Positions 42,766 through 52,508 of a stretch of 64,000 bases of DNA are shown here, in pieces. The position numbers and the translations under genes are program-made. The notes beneath the pieces were generated by a model, which was given only the letters and a program-made list of their open reading frames with translations, searched no databases and was not told where the DNA came from. The first letter of the stretch is position 1. The number at the start of each line of letters is the position of its first letter. The DNA comes from Pegethrix bostrychoides GSE-TBD4-15B (GTDB taxonomy: Bacteria > Cyanobacteriota > Cyanobacteriia > Elainellales > Elainellaceae). Location: assembly GCA_019359155.1 (NCBI GenBank), contig JAHHHV010000065.1:1-64000 (forward strand), written 5' to 3'.

Positions 42766-45627
42766 TCAGGCGGCAACCATTTTTTCCAGCGCTTGCAGCA
42801 GCACTTGTTCATTGAACGGCTTAGAGAAATAGGCGGTCGCGCCCAGACTCAGGGCAAGCTGGCGGTGTTTGTCGCTGCTGCGGGTGGTTAGCATTGCAAC
42901 GGGCAGCTGCTCGTACACCGGATCGGCCTTGAGGCGAGCCAGAAACCCGTAGCCGTCCAGTCGCGGCATTTCGATATCACAAACCACCGCCTGCACCGTC
43001 ACATCCACCAGCTTATCGAGCGCATCCTGTCCGTCTCTGGCCTGAATTACCCGGTAGCCTGCTTTTTCCAACGTGAGCGCCAAAAAGCGGCGGACGTTGA
43101 TCGAGTCGTCCACAATCAGCACCGTTGAGCTAGGCTTGGCGGTGGCACGCAGGGTGGCATTTGAAACCATTGCCAGCTGTTGCTGCGCCAGAATATCGAG
43201 CTGTGACCGCTGAGCGCTGACCAGCCAGCGCAGCAGATCGGGCACGCTGACCAGCGGCACCACGCGCCCATCTCCCAAAATCGTACAGTTGCTAAATCCG
43301 GGCGGCAGGGCAGGGCCACCCTGAATTTTGCGGATCGCCACCTCCTGCTCGCCCCAGCAGCGATCTACTTCTAGCCCCACCGTTTGACTGCCCTGCGGCA
43401 GCAGCAGTACGGTCGGCACGCGCACCGCCGCAGTCCCCTCCGGGCTGTCTACTAGCCGCGCACAGTTAAAGCTGAGCCACTGCCGCAGCCGCAACAGCTG
43501 CACCATGCCGCCCTGCCAGGTAAAGGCTTCGTTGCCCGCCGTGGCGATCACCTGCTCAGGGGCTAGCATAATCATCTCCTGGATGGCGGTAGTGGGGAAG
43601 GCCATCATCAACCCGTCGCTTTCGATCAGCAGCACGCGCATCACCGAAAGCGTAAACGGCACCGAGAGCGTAAAGGTTGTGCCCCGTCCGGCCTCAGTTT
43701 CCACCTTGATTTCGCCCTGCACCTGTTTTAAGCGCTCCCGCACCACATCCATGCCGATGCCGCGTCCAGAGAGCGCCGTCACCTGATCGCTGGTGCTGAA
43801 TCCGGGTTCAAAAATTAGCGAGAGCAGATCTTCGTCGCTGGCCGCCGCCAGCAGCAGCTCATCTAGTCCCATCTGCCGCGCCCGACTGCGAACTTTTTCG
43901 AGCGGAATGCCGCCGCCGTCGTCACTGAGCGTAATCAGGGTGCGGCTTTGGCTGTGCGTGGCGCGGATCGTGATGTTGCCCTGTTCGGGTTTATTGCGGC
44001 TCTGGCGCAGCTCTGGCGGCTCAATGCCGTGGTCAAAGGCGTTTCGCACAAGATGCATCAGCGGCTCGCTCAGCGCTTCGAGGATATTGCGGTCAATCAG
44101 CGTGTTCGCGCCCTCCACCTGGAGCTGGACGGGCTTGCCGTACTGTAAAGACAGCTCGCGCAGGGCACGCGGGAAGCGGTCGATGATGTCTGAAAGCGGG
44201 CGCATCCGCACCTGCGAGAGCCGCGTCTGGAGCTGACGGGCTGTTTTATTTAGCTCGCGAGCAGTCTGTTCGGCTTCATCTAGTCCTAGCTCCAGGTCAC
44301 TGCTGACCTCCTGGATCTGCACCACCGTTTCCATCACCTCTTGCGAGAGCAGATGCAGTTCGTCGTAGCGGTCGAGTTCAAGCGCATCAAAACGGCCATC
44401 AACTCGGCTGGCGCGCAGCTCATCGTGGGCAAAGGCGGTACTCAGGTCAGGCTTTTGCGCTACTTTGTCATAGATGTCGCGCAGCTCGGTGTTTGACGAA
44501 TCTAGGATATGAATCCGCTCAGCCAGCGTTTTCATCAGGCCGCGCAGCCGCTTGAGGTTAATGTCGAGGCCGTTGCGTTCAATGGTGAGTTCGCCAAACA
44601 GATCGTTGAGCCGATCGAGATGCTTGACAGGCACGCGCACGCTGTTCTCGCTAGCTTCGGACGGCTGACCGGACTGAGTGCTGGTTTGGGCGCTGGTTTG
44701 GGTGCTGGTTTGGGTGCTGGTTTGAAGGCTGGGCTGGAGATCGGGTTGGAAATCGGATTGGCCGTTCAGCTTGGCATCTGCCAAACTCATCTCGGACAGC
44801 AGTTCTGGCAGCGTCTCCAGAGGCTCTGGGTGAATCACCACTGACTCGACGGGCAGACTGGCTGCTGCCTCCCAATTAATTCCAGGCAGACTCAGCCGAT
44901 CTGGCAGCGCATTGAGGTGTCCGGTCAGCACGAGTGCCTGCGAGCGTCGCCAGGACTGGAGCGCAGCTTCGGCAATGGCGCTGACCTGAGCGGGAGCGGC
45001 TGCAAGGTGCTGAGCAACCGACTCGCAGAGCTGCACAAACGCTGGCAGCTGGAGCATTTCGCCCAGACCACCCAGTGTCTCGGCCAGTTCGCTGAGACGC
45101 TCGGCTAGCTCAGGCTCGGTCACTGTCGCCTCAAACTGGGTCAGGCTCTCTTCTATTTCGGTTTGAAACAGCATCGGCACGATGTCCTGGCCTTCTTCGG
45201 GCGACAGGATGGAAAAGGCATCTTCATCCTGGGGGTCGCCAAGCTGCTCATGCAGCTGGTCAAAAATCGGCTGCGCCTGCTCCGTCAGCCAGTCGGCAGT
45301 TACAGGCTGGCCGTGCCGTTCCGCTGCGGCCACCTGATGCAGTCGCTCCGCGGCGCTCAGCAGCAGATTTTCGAGCGGTGCGTCCACGACAGTTTTCTGG
45401 ATTTTCAGCACCTTCAGCGAATCCTCCAGATGATGCGCCAAATCGCTGAGCACCTCAAAGCCCATCATGCCCGCGCCGCCTTTGATCGAGTGGGCAGCTC
45501 GCAGCGCGGCATTGATCCGGTCGGCTTCGCCGCTCTGGCTAAGTCCGACCAGCGCGGTTTCTAGCGTGCCGATATATTCCTGGGCTTCGTCGAGAAATTG
45601 GAGCTGAATTTCTTGTTCTCGGTTCAT
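42766..45627 (-). CDS. pixL: CheA-type hybrid histidine kinase (PixL-like)
   Basis: This 953-residue kinase belongs to a pilus-based phototaxis pathway. An Hpt domain leads with phospho-His 46 in AAHSIKGGAGMMG. A Gln/Thr/Ser-rich linker built from a 12-bp repeat (TSTQTSTQTSAQTSTQ, about residue 305) precedes the dimerisation and HATPase domains (HLVRNAFDHGIEPPELRQ, DDGGGIPLEKV, GRGIGMDVV). A CheW-like domain and a C-terminal receiver (VLIVDDSINVRRF, DIEMPRLDG) follow. It is the last gene of the operon, 78 bp after pixJ. Confidence 0.93.
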   Translation of the reverse strand: MNREQEIQLQFLDEAQEYIGTLETALVGLSQSGEADRINAALRAAHSIKGGAGMMGFEVLSDLAHHLEDSLKVLKIQKTVVDAPLENLLLSAAERLHQVAAAERHGQPVTADWLTEQAQPIFDQLHEQLGDPQDEDAFSILSPEEGQDIVPMLFQTEIEESLTQFEATVTEPELAERLSELAETLGGLGEMLQLPAFVQLCESVAQHLAAAPAQVSAIAEAALQSWRRSQALVLTGHLNALPDRLSLPGINWEAAASLPVESVVIHPEPLETLPELLSEMSLADAKLNGQSDFQPDLQPSLQTSTQTSTQTSAQTSTQSGQPSEASENSVRVPVKHLDRLNDLFGELTIERNGLDINLKRLRGLMKTLAERIHILDSSNTELRDIYDKVAQKPDLSTAFAHDELRASRVDGRFDALELDRYDELHLLSQEVMETVVQIQEVSSDLELGLDEAEQTARELNKTARQLQTRLSQVRMRPLSDIIDRFPRALRELSLQYGKPVQLQVEGANTLIDRNILEALSEPLMHLVRNAFDHGIEPPELRQSRNKPEQGNITIRATHSQSRTLITLSDDGGGIPLEKVRSRARQMGLDELLLAAASDEDLLSLIFEPGFSTSDQVTALSGRGIGMDVVRERLKQVQGEIKVETEAGRGTTFTLSVPFTLSVMRVLLIESDGLMMAFPTTAIQEMIMLAPEQVIATAGNEAFTWQGGMVQLLRLRQWLSFNCARLVDSPEGTAAVRVPTVLLLPQGSQTVGLEVDRCWGEQEVAIRKIQGGPALPPGFSNCTILGDGRVVPLVSVPDLLRWLVSAQRSQLDILAQQQLAMVSNATLRATAKPSSTVLIVDDSINVRRFLALTLEKAGYRVIQARDGQDALDKLVDVTVQAVVCDIEMPRLDGYGFLARLKADPVYEQLPVAMLTTRSSDKHRQLALSLGATAYFSKPFNEQVLLQALEKMVAA
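44683..44740. repeat. 12-bp tandem repeat in pixL linker
   Basis: GTGCTGGTTTGG is repeated about four times (plus strand), coding for the TSTQ repeats of the Hpt-kinase linker. Confidence 0.85.
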
Positions 45628-45705
45628 CTGCTTAGCTGCCTGCGGTGCGTTGATTGGGAATGCTGGTTGATCGGGCTGTTGAGCGGATTCACCTCTAGCG
45701 ATCCT

Positions 45706-48700
45706 CTAGCTCTCCACCTTGAAGGTTTCCACCGAAGCTCTCAGCTCCTGGGCAATGGCGACCGTTTGCTGAATCGCGGCAGCAACCTGCTGCGAAGACT
45801 GCGAGGTATGCTCAGAGACCAGCGCCGTCTGCTGGATCAGCGCTGAAACGGCGCTAGAGGTGGAGACCTGCGAAACGGTCGCTTCTGAAATCATCTGCAC
45901 CAGGCCGTCAATCTGGCGCGAGACTTCCAAAATCTGGCTGAGGCTATGCTTGGCTTCTTCCGCCAGCCGGGTGCCTTCCACCACCTGCAAAGTGCTCTGC
46001 TCCATGGCCTCCACCACCTGCGTGGTTTCCCGCTGAATCGTCGCCACCACTTTTTCAATTTCCTGGGTGGCCTCTGCCGAACGCGCCGCCAGATCGCCCA
46101 CCTCTTCGGCCACAATTGCAAACCCCCGACCGTCTTCACCTGCTCGCGCTGCCTCAATTCCGGCGTTGATCGCCAGCAGGTTGGTTTGCAGCGCGATCTG
46201 GTTAATCAGCGACACGACTTTAGAAATCTGCTGCGAGGACTCGCCCAGCCGCTTCACTTTTTTGGCCGTATCGCCAATCGTCTCTCGCAGGCTAAGGATG
46301 TTATGCACGGTCATCTCCATCGCCATGCCGCCCGTCTCCGCCGTGATGGAGGCCGTGCGCGCCACCTGCGCCGCCTGTCGAGCGTTATCGGCCACCGCCT
46401 GAATCGAGTGGGTCATCTGCTCGACCGAGGCCAGGGTCTGCGTGGTCTCGCTGGCCTGCTGAGCGGCTTCGTCGGCCAGACGGCGAATCGCGTCTTCGTT
46501 TTGCCCCAGGGCGCTGTTCACCTGCATCGCCGACTGCTTCACCTGGGTCACAATCTGCCGCAGACTCTCGATAATTGCATTGAAAAAGTCTGCCACCGTG
46601 CCAATTTCACCCGGCGTGACCTCAGCCCGCACAGTCAGGTCGCCCTCCGCCGCGCCCTCTACGTGGCTGAGCAAATCGACGAGATGCTTTTGCCAGGTTT
46701 CCTGCTGCTGCCGTCGCTGCTCCAAGAGGCTTTCGGCTTCTTGCCGCGCCTGCTCCTCTTGACTCAGCAGATTGGCCTGCTCCAGCGCAAAGCCCATCTG
46801 AATGGCAATCTGCCGCATAAACCGAATGTCAGCATCCTGCCACTGACGCGGCGCAGAACACTGGTGGGCGATCAGCAGCCCCAGCAGCTTTTCTTTCACC
46901 AGAATCGGCGCGACCAGATTGGCTTTGATTTGAAACGCCTCAAGCTGCTGAATATGACAGTCGGTGAGGCCAGCCTGCCGAATGTCGGCAGTTGCCTGGA
47001 CACGACCTTTGCGGTATTTTTCCACATACTTATCGGCAAAGCAGGGGTCGGTGATCTGCTCTCCCAACGCGGCTAGATAGTCATCATCAACCGATTCGGC
47101 CACAATTCGGCCTTCCCAGCTCTCGTTAAATAAATAAACTACCGTGCGGTCGGTGGCCAAAATCTGGCGGGTTTCTTGCAGCGCAATATTAAAAATCTGC
47201 TGCTGTTCCAGGGTTTCGCGCATCCGAAACACGGTGGCGTTGAGCTGACGTTCGCGTTCGACGGTAATCTGCTGCTGCGTCATCAAGTCGGCCTGCCAGA
47301 TCGCATAGCCTACCTGAGTTGAGAGCTGATGCATCAGCTCAACGTCGCTGGGCAGCCAGAGCCGAGGGCTGGCGCACTGGTGAGCGCAGAGCAGTCCCAG
47401 CAGTTCCTCACCCACCAAAATCGGCGCGACAATATTGGCCTGCACCTCCAGCCGCTCTAAGATTTCGCAGTGGCAGCGCGACAAGCTAGCCGTCGCCAAA
47501 TTTTCCACCATCGAAATCCGACCCGTGCGGTAGCGCTCCAGCGACACCGGGTTCAGCGGGTCAAGAATCGTCCGACTCAGCGCCTTAATCCAGCCATCGC
47601 CCACCGATTCTGCCGCGATCTCGCCGCCTGTGAAGTCGGAGTTGAAGCGATAGATCACCACCCGGTCGGTTTCCAGCAGCGCTCTTGCGCCCGCCACCGT
47701 GGTTGCCAAAATCGTCTCAATATCTAGCGACTGGCGAATCTGCATGGTCACCTCGGCGAGCAGCTTGGCGCGTTCGGTAGCCTGCTGCTGCGAATCGTTT
47801 TGGTCGCGCCACTGCCGCTCTGAATGCGTCACGCTGTCAGCCAGCTCATTAAAGGCCAGCGCCAGTTCGCCTACCTCATCTTGCGCCGTAACGCTAGCGC
47901 GCACCCGCCGATCCCCCGCAAACTGCCGCGTGGTCTGCCGCAGCTGCCGAATTGGTCGGACGATGGAGTGCCCTAGCAGCGAAGCCAACAGCAGATCGAA
48001 CAGCAGGATCAGCGCGCCCAGCCCCAGCCCCAGCCCTAGCAGGGTTTTGAGCAGATGATTGAGTCCAGTCTCAGAGCTGCCGCGCACCAGCACCGCCACA
48101 GGATTGCCTTTTGCGTCGGGCATTGCTCTTGCCGCAGCGCTGTAGGTCTGTCCTGCAATCTGCAAGCGCTCAGTCTGGCTGCTGTCTAGGCCGTTGCTAG
48201 CCGCCTCCAGCAAACCTGCATCCGGCAGCGGCACTTGGAACTCAGCCTGCGTGATATCAGTAGCTTCGCCTAAATTCTGGCTGGCAACCAAGCTGAAGCT
48301 GCCGTCAGACTGGCGGGCATAGATGCCGCTGTAGCCGCCCAGCAACGTTAGCATCTGGTTGACGACAGCGGATTGATTCAGTGGTTCGCTGCCCACTAGC
48401 ACGCCCAGCACCGTCTGAGTCTCCGGGTCGCGGACTGGAGTCAGGCTGTAGCGCAGCAGATCGGCTCCGTTGGGTAAGCTAGACTGCCCTGCTCGCAGTT
48501 CAGTCGCCTGAAGCTCACGCGGATTGGCCAAAACCGAACTCACCAGCCCGCCTGGGTTAAATGTTTTGTCAACCGGACTAGCGCTGGCAATCACCTGCCC
48601 GTCGCTAGCTACCAGGGTGAGCGAGTCGAGCCCTTGCGCCTTCTGCTCGGCTTTTAAGAGCTTCTGTGCCACCTGCACCAGCTCCGGTGAAGCGGAGCGA

Positions 48701-49086
48701 ACCGCGCTGTAGTCTTTGGCTAGAGCAACCAGCGCCGGGCTGTTCGCCTGTCCCCGCAGACTAGTCAACATCTGCGCTTGCTCCAGAGCATAGAGCTGCT
48801 GCATCACGCCTAGCTCGGTCTGCGCCTGCCGCTCTAGCCTGGCTCGTCCCCCCCAAAGCAGCAGCGCCGCCCCCGCAGCCGTCAAGCCGAGAACGGTGAG
48901 CAGATTGGTCGCTAAAAGCGTCAAAAAGGGCTTGCGACGAATCGGCAAATGACCAAACCAGCTGTCCATCGAGACAGCCGACTCGGTCAGAGCGGCCTCA
49001 GCCGAGGGATTCAGATTAGGCCGATAGGGCGCTAACTCTTCAGGCTGCGATTGACCATTCAGCGATTCGCGAAATTTTGTTGTCAT
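45706..49086 (-). CDS. pixJ: Methyl-accepting chemotaxis protein with two bilin-type GAF domains (PixJ-like photoreceptor)
   Basis: This is a 1126-residue membrane receptor. Two membrane segments (about residues 52-78 and 345-370) flank an extracytoplasmic sensor region, followed by HAMP (375-425), GAF1 (about 448-598), GAF2 (about 628-768), a second HAMP-like linker and the signalling domain (AREDGRG-type hairpin reads [20 protein letters not shown]). GAF1 has the Cys-His chromophore site (LSRCHCEIL) but DPLN where DXCF would be. GAF2 has both DPCF (about 678) and TDCHIQQL, the dual-Cys signature of blue/green cyanobacteriochromes. It signals through PixI to PixL to control pili. Confidence 0.93.
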   Translation of the reverse strand: MTTKFRESLNGQSQPEELAPYRPNLNPSAEAALTESAVSMDSWFGHLPIRRKPFLTLLATNLLTVLGLTAAGAALLLWGGRARLERQAQTELGVMQQLYALEQAQMLTSLRGQANSPALVALAKDYSAVRSASPELVQVAQKLLKAEQKAQGLDSLTLVASDGQVIASASPVDKTFNPGGLVSSVLANPRELQATELRAGQSSLPNGADLLRYSLTPVRDPETQTVLGVLVGSEPLNQSAVVNQMLTLLGGYSGIYARQSDGSFSLVASQNLGEATDITQAEFQVPLPDAGLLEAASNGLDSSQTERLQIAGQTYSAAARAMPDAKGNPVAVLVRGSSETGLNHLLKTLLGLGLGLGALILLFDLLLASLLGHSIVRPIRQLRQTTRQFAGDRRVRASVTAQDEVGELALAFNELADSVTHSERQWRDQNDSQQQATERAKLLAEVTMQIRQSLDIETILATTVAGARALLETDRVVIYRFNSDFTGGEIAAESVGDGWIKALSRTILDPLNPVSLERYRTGRISMVENLATASLSRCHCEILERLEVQANIVAPILVGEELLGLLCAHQCASPRLWLPSDVELMHQLSTQVGYAIWQADLMTQQQITVERERQLNATVFRMRETLEQQQIFNIALQETRQILATDRTVVYLFNESWEGRIVAESVDDDYLAALGEQITDPCFADKYVEKYRKGRVQATADIRQAGLTDCHIQQLEAFQIKANLVAPILVKEKLLGLLIAHQCSAPRQWQDADIRFMRQIAIQMGFALEQANLLSQEEQARQEAESLLEQRRQQQETWQKHLVDLLSHVEGAAEGDLTVRAEVTPGEIGTVADFFNAIIESLRQIVTQVKQSAMQVNSALGQNEDAIRRLADEAAQQASETTQTLASVEQMTHSIQAVADNARQAAQVARTASITAETGGMAMEMTVHNILSLRETIGDTAKKVKRLGESSQQISKVVSLINQIALQTNLLAINAGIEAARAGEDGRGFAIVAEEVGDLAARSAEATQEIEKVVATIQRETTQVVEAMEQSTLQVVEGTRLAEEAKHSLSQILEVSRQIDGLVQMISEATVSQVSTSSAVSALIQQTALVSEHTSQSSQQVAAAIQQTVAIAQELRASVETFKVES

Positions 49087-49154
49087 AGGACGTGCAGAAA
49101 GAATTCAATCAGGACAAGATAGGAACTCGCGGATACTGGGCAAACAGCAGAACT

Positions 49155-49745
49155 TTAGGCAGGCAGGGAATTCTGCATCACGGGCGCTTGCAAAATAGCT
49201 TCAGCATCGAGCAGCAGCAGAATTTCTTGAGTCTGCCCCTGTTTCAGCAGCGCGCAGCCTTGCAGGTAGGGCAGCAGAGCCAGACTCATTTGGCCAATGG
49301 GCGACTGCACTGCATCAGCGGCAATCTTCACCATGCCTTCAATCTGCCGCACGGCCAGCCCCACCTGCACAAGCCCCACCTGAATCAGCAAAATGCTGTA
49401 CTGCACCGTCGCCGCGTCAAACACCGCAATCCCCAAAAGCTGCGCCAGATCCAGTACCCAAACCACCTGATTGCGCCGATTGGTCAGTCCCAAGACGGGC
49501 GCGGGCATATTGGGCATCGCCGTCAGCTGACGGGCCGGCAACAAAAATGCCTCCTGCACCGACCGCACGGCCAGAGCCGCAGGCACGTTGGCCTCCAGCC
49601 GAAATTTGAGGTAGCTCTCTTCTCCAGCGTCGGACTGAACCAGTGCCCCAGCAGGCAGTTCCCCTTTTGCAGCCCCGGTTGCGGCTCCGGTTGCGGCTCC
49701 ATGCATAGAGCGCTGCATATCAGCGGACGAGAGATTGGATGGCAT
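49155..49745 (-). CDS. pixI: CheW-like adaptor (PixI)
   Basis: This 196-residue scaffold couples receptor to kinase. The CheW fold is visible from about residue 45 (YLKFRLEANVPAALAVRSV, VLGLTNRRNQVVWVLDLAQLL, YSILLIQVGLVQVGLAV). The first 40 residues are a leader with an AATG repeat encoded by a 12-bp tandem repeat; a downstream start at about residue 10 or 15 is possible. Its 5' end overlaps pixH by 26 nt. Confidence 0.9.
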   Translation of the reverse strand: MPSNLSSADMQRSMHGAATGAATGAAKGELPAGALVQSDAGEESYLKFRLEANVPAALAVRSVQEAFLLPARQLTAMPNMPAPVLGLTNRRNQVVWVLDLAQLLGIAVFDAATVQYSILLIQVGLVQVGLAVRQIEGMVKIAADAVQSPIGQMSLALLPYLQGCALLKQGQTQEILLLLDAEAILQAPVMQNSLPA

Positions 49746-50130
49746 GAATCAGCTCCTCTCTAGTAAAAGGCTTGGTCATATAAATCGTGGCACCCTGCTT
49801 CAGTCCCCAGAGCCGATCAACATACTGATCTTTAGAGCTGCAAATCACGACCGGAACTTCTGCGGTTTCGGGATGGCGCTTTAAGCTGCGACATAGCTCA
49901 AATCCGCTCATTCCAGGCATCACAATATCGGTAACGATCACGTCTGGCCTTTGAAGCAGCGCTCTATCAAATCCCTCCTTGGCGTTCTCAGCATCAATCA
50001 CCTGGTATCCTCCCTGGCGCAGATAGTGACCCAGCAGCTCTCGCTCTGATGGCGTATCCTCGACGATTAAAACTGTGATAACACCAGATTCTCTACTCGA
50101 TTGCTTTAAGATATTCATCAAGATATTCAA
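49720..50130 (-). CDS. pixH: CheY-like response regulator (PixH)
   Basis: This 136-residue receiver-only protein has VLIVEDTPSERELL, phospho-Asp in VIVTDIVMPGMSG, VVICSS and MTKPFT. In Synechocystis the matching protein is one of two regulators of the motor output. It overlaps pixI, which implies coupled translation. Confidence 0.92.
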   Translation of the reverse strand: MNILMNILKQSSRESGVITVLIVEDTPSERELLGHYLRQGGYQVIDAENAKEGFDRALLQRPDVIVTDIVMPGMSGFELCRSLKRHPETAEVPVVICSSKDQYVDRLWGLKQGATIYMTKPFTREELIHAIQSLVR

Positions 50131-50171
50131 AATAATTCAAATAGATCTAGGCAAATTTAAGCTCGGCAAAT

Positions 50172-51260
50172 TTAAGAGAGATGCTTGAACACCATCTTGA
50201 CTAAATCGGGCTGCGTGAACGGCTTGGTCAAATAGCCTGATGCGCCGACTAGCTTTGCTTTGGCGCGATCAATAAAGCCGCTGTTACTGGTCACCATAAT
50301 CACGGGCGTGCGCCGAAAGCTGGGATGTTTCCGCAGCAGCGAACATAGCTCGTAGCCGTCTAGATTGGGCATGGTGACATCGAGCAAGATCAAGTCGGGC
50401 TTGCTGCGGATCACCTGCATCAGCGCTTTAACTGGATCATTGATCATAATCACCGCAACGTTTTCATCGTTGAGATAGGCGTTGATAGACTTCAAGATGG
50501 TTGGGCTATCGTCGATGCAAGCAATTTTGTACGGGGCGTTGCCTCGAGGCGAATTGGCAGGCGGATTGACAGCCTGATTGCCAACCTGATTGCCAACCTG
50601 ATTGACAGACAGACTGGCAAGCGGGCTAGGCTCCAGAGTCACGGCAATTGAGCGGGCTGAACTCTGCTGCGCCAACGCTGAGAGCGAATAGGAGCTTGTT
50701 GTATTCAAAGCGGTAGTGCGAGGCTGGGCTGTCAGACCTGCGGCTTGTCGCTGTCGCAATCGACTCTGACAGAACTGCATCAGAGAAGGCAAGTCAAAAT
50801 GGCAAAAGCTGTCGGGATCTTGCTCAAATGGAATCAGCTTGCAGTCCCCTTCCGGGACGCTCAGCAGGGATTCTAGAACCTCTTTGGCAATTTCTTCGAT
50901 TAAAATGGCGGCCTGTGCCGGATTGAGATGGCGCTGCTCGACGAGCCAGCTCACAGCCTGATAGTCGCGGCAGGTGGAAGCAGCCATTTCTTGAGTTGGC
51001 GCTTCAAACATGAGTCTGGCCTGAATCCGAATCGCGCTGACCAGCGTTGGCACTTGGACGCTCAGCCGCCGCAAATACCGATCGAAGCGCCCAAACGGGT
51101 CAATTGAATTGGATGCGTAGATTAATTTGCCTTGCTTCAAATAGATAAACCAGGACACCAGACCGCCTGAAATGCAGAGGCAGCCGTCTGTATGTCCCTC
51201 TACGCACTGAGTCAGCAGACGAGAAAGTGGAAACTCGCGGGAAAACCGATTGTGATTCAT
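50172..51260 (-). CDS. pixG: PatA-type response regulator (PixG-like)
   Basis: This 362-residue protein has a DUF4388/PATAN N-terminal domain (LSRLLTQCVEGHTDGCLCI, SWFIYLKQGKLIYA) and a C-terminal receiver (YKIACIDDSPTILKSI, LILLDVTMPNLDGYEL, GYLTKPFTQ). A 12-bp repeat encodes VGNQVGNQAVN in the linker. PATAN regulators contact the pilus extension motor in related systems. It is the first gene of the pix operon. Confidence 0.92.
   Translation of the reverse strand: MNHNRFSREFPLSRLLTQCVEGHTDGCLCISGGLVSWFIYLKQGKLIYASNSIDPFGRFDRYLRRLSVQVPTLVSAIRIQARLMFEAPTQEMAASTCRDYQAVSWLVEQRHLNPAQAAILIEEIAKEVLESLLSVPEGDCKLIPFEQDPDSFCHFDLPSLMQFCQSRLRQRQAAGLTAQPRTTALNTTSSYSLSALAQQSSARSIAVTLEPSPLASLSVNQVGNQVGNQAVNPPANSPRGNAPYKIACIDDSPTILKSINAYLNDENVAVIMINDPVKALMQVIRSKPDLILLDVTMPNLDGYELCSLLRKHPSFRRTPVIMVTSNSGFIDRAKAKLVGASGYLTKPFTQPDLVKMVFKHLS
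50566..50612. repeat. 12-bp tandem repeat in pixG linker
   Basis: GCCAACCTGATT is repeated about 3.5 times with substitutions. The frame is kept. Confidence 0.8.
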
Positions 51261-51847
51261 CAGGAACAGACCTGCGTAAACTTCTGCTAACGCTGCAACG
51301 ACTCAACGCTGTTCTAGCCTGATCGCAATCGTAAGGGAGAAGAACGGCAGTCTTCGGACTACAATCGCCTGCTTCGCTCACTCTGAGAGTTGCTATTTCT
51401 AAAGGTTCTCTGAGGTTCCCTACCGTGAGAATCGCTCTCGATTAGCTCTGGAAAGGGCGAAGCAGTGGAAACTACAGGGAAAAAATCACGGGGAGAAGGT
51501 TAACTGGCCTCGCGGAAAGTAGCTGTAAGTAAAGTTAGCTACAATTTTTTACCCTGATTCAGTAGTTTTACAGGATTGCCACACTATGTTAAACAGCCTA
51601 TCAGATGTTTTGGGGCTTTGGGAGACTTCACAAAAAATTCATCCGCTAGATCTAGCAGGCTGTCAGGGCAGGCCAAAGCCGCAGAAACCGCAAAAAAGGG
51701 GCAGGCTCTCACCTGTCCCTTCTCTAGCAAATTCACTGAATGCTGGCTCTCAGTAATTACCCTGAGTCAACAGCCCTAATTCACCTTCCCTAATTCACCT
51801 TCCCTAATTCACCTTCCCTAACTCAACCGCTCTTAAGACCTGCCGCG
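51261..51847. other. Intergenic region upstream of the pix operon
   Basis: This 587-bp region between two minus-strand genes presumably holds the pix promoter, though I see no strong consensus. TAATTCACCTTCCC is repeated three times at about 51777-51820, next to the ebsA stop. A plus-strand open frame at 51576-51779 lacks a Shine-Dalgarno and protein-like composition and is not called. Confidence 0.6.
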
Positions 51848-52282
51848 CTATTCTTCCTGCTTCAGCAGCTTGCGATAAAACCCCTGTGGAAAGTCTGCTG
51901 TGCGGCTGCTCTTAAAGCCAAACAGGACTTCAATCAAAAAATCGACGAACTCAAAGTTAGCCATAATCACCTCGTAGCTCAGCTCAGCGTTGCCGTCAAA
52001 CTGCATTCGACAGCGGGTTAAGTCGGCTGGAATCGAGGAGATGCTCCAGGTTGCCAAGAACGGAATGCTCTCACCGCCCTCAATTTTGCGCGAGCCTTCC
52101 AAATTGCCCATTTGGTAAAGGCTAATGGCTAAGGGCAAGGCGCTGCGCTTGCGACCCTGGTAATAGGGAGAATAGACGCTGACATCTTTTTGATTCGCAG
52201 GCTGGAGTTTCTCTAGCGACATGCTCAAACCTTCCTCAATTTCCGCTAAGTTTGGGGTGGATTGGGGAGAAGCTGGGTTCAA
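51848..52282 (-). CDS. ebsA: Type IV pilus biogenesis protein EbsA
   Basis: This 144-residue cyanobacterial protein is required for type IV pilus assembly and biofilm self-suppression. It is recognised by VYSPYYQGRKRSALPLAISLY, GSRKIEGGESIPF, PADLTRCRMQFDGNAELSYE and ADFPQGFYRKLL. It lies upstream of the pix operon on the same strand but 587 bp away, so shared function in pilus motility is more likely than a shared transcript. Confidence 0.88.
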   Translation of the reverse strand: MNPASPQSTPNLAEIEEGLSMSLEKLQPANQKDVSVYSPYYQGRKRSALPLAISLYQMGNLEGSRKIEGGESIPFLATWSISSIPADLTRCRMQFDGNAELSYEVIMANFEFVDFLIEVLFGFKSSRTADFPQGFYRKLLKQEE

Positions 52283-52407
52283 ACCCAGATTTCTTGCACC
52301 CTAGCAGCTAGTATTCCCTATCCAGGATATTCTGGCGCAGTTTAAGCCAAAATTATCGAGCCAAAGCAGCTGATTGCTTATGAATTTCTGCATTGAGTCA
52401 GCAGATC

Positions 52408-52445
52408 AGGCCAGTGCATTAGGCCAGTGCATTAGGCCAGTACCC
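52408..52445. repeat. 13-bp tandem repeat
   Basis: GGCCAGTGCATTA is repeated twice and a third copy begins, between ebsA and the flavoprotein gene. Confidence 0.85.
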
Positions 52446-52508
52446 GTTCGGCACCTCCAGAGTTGCCTAAAATCAAGGTAGTCCAGTTTAGCTGACGGAG
52501 TTGAACCC

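Noticed and set aside
51576-51779. 67-codon plus-strand frame upstream of the pix operon
   Set aside because: No Shine-Dalgarno; composition is that of translated non-coding DNA.
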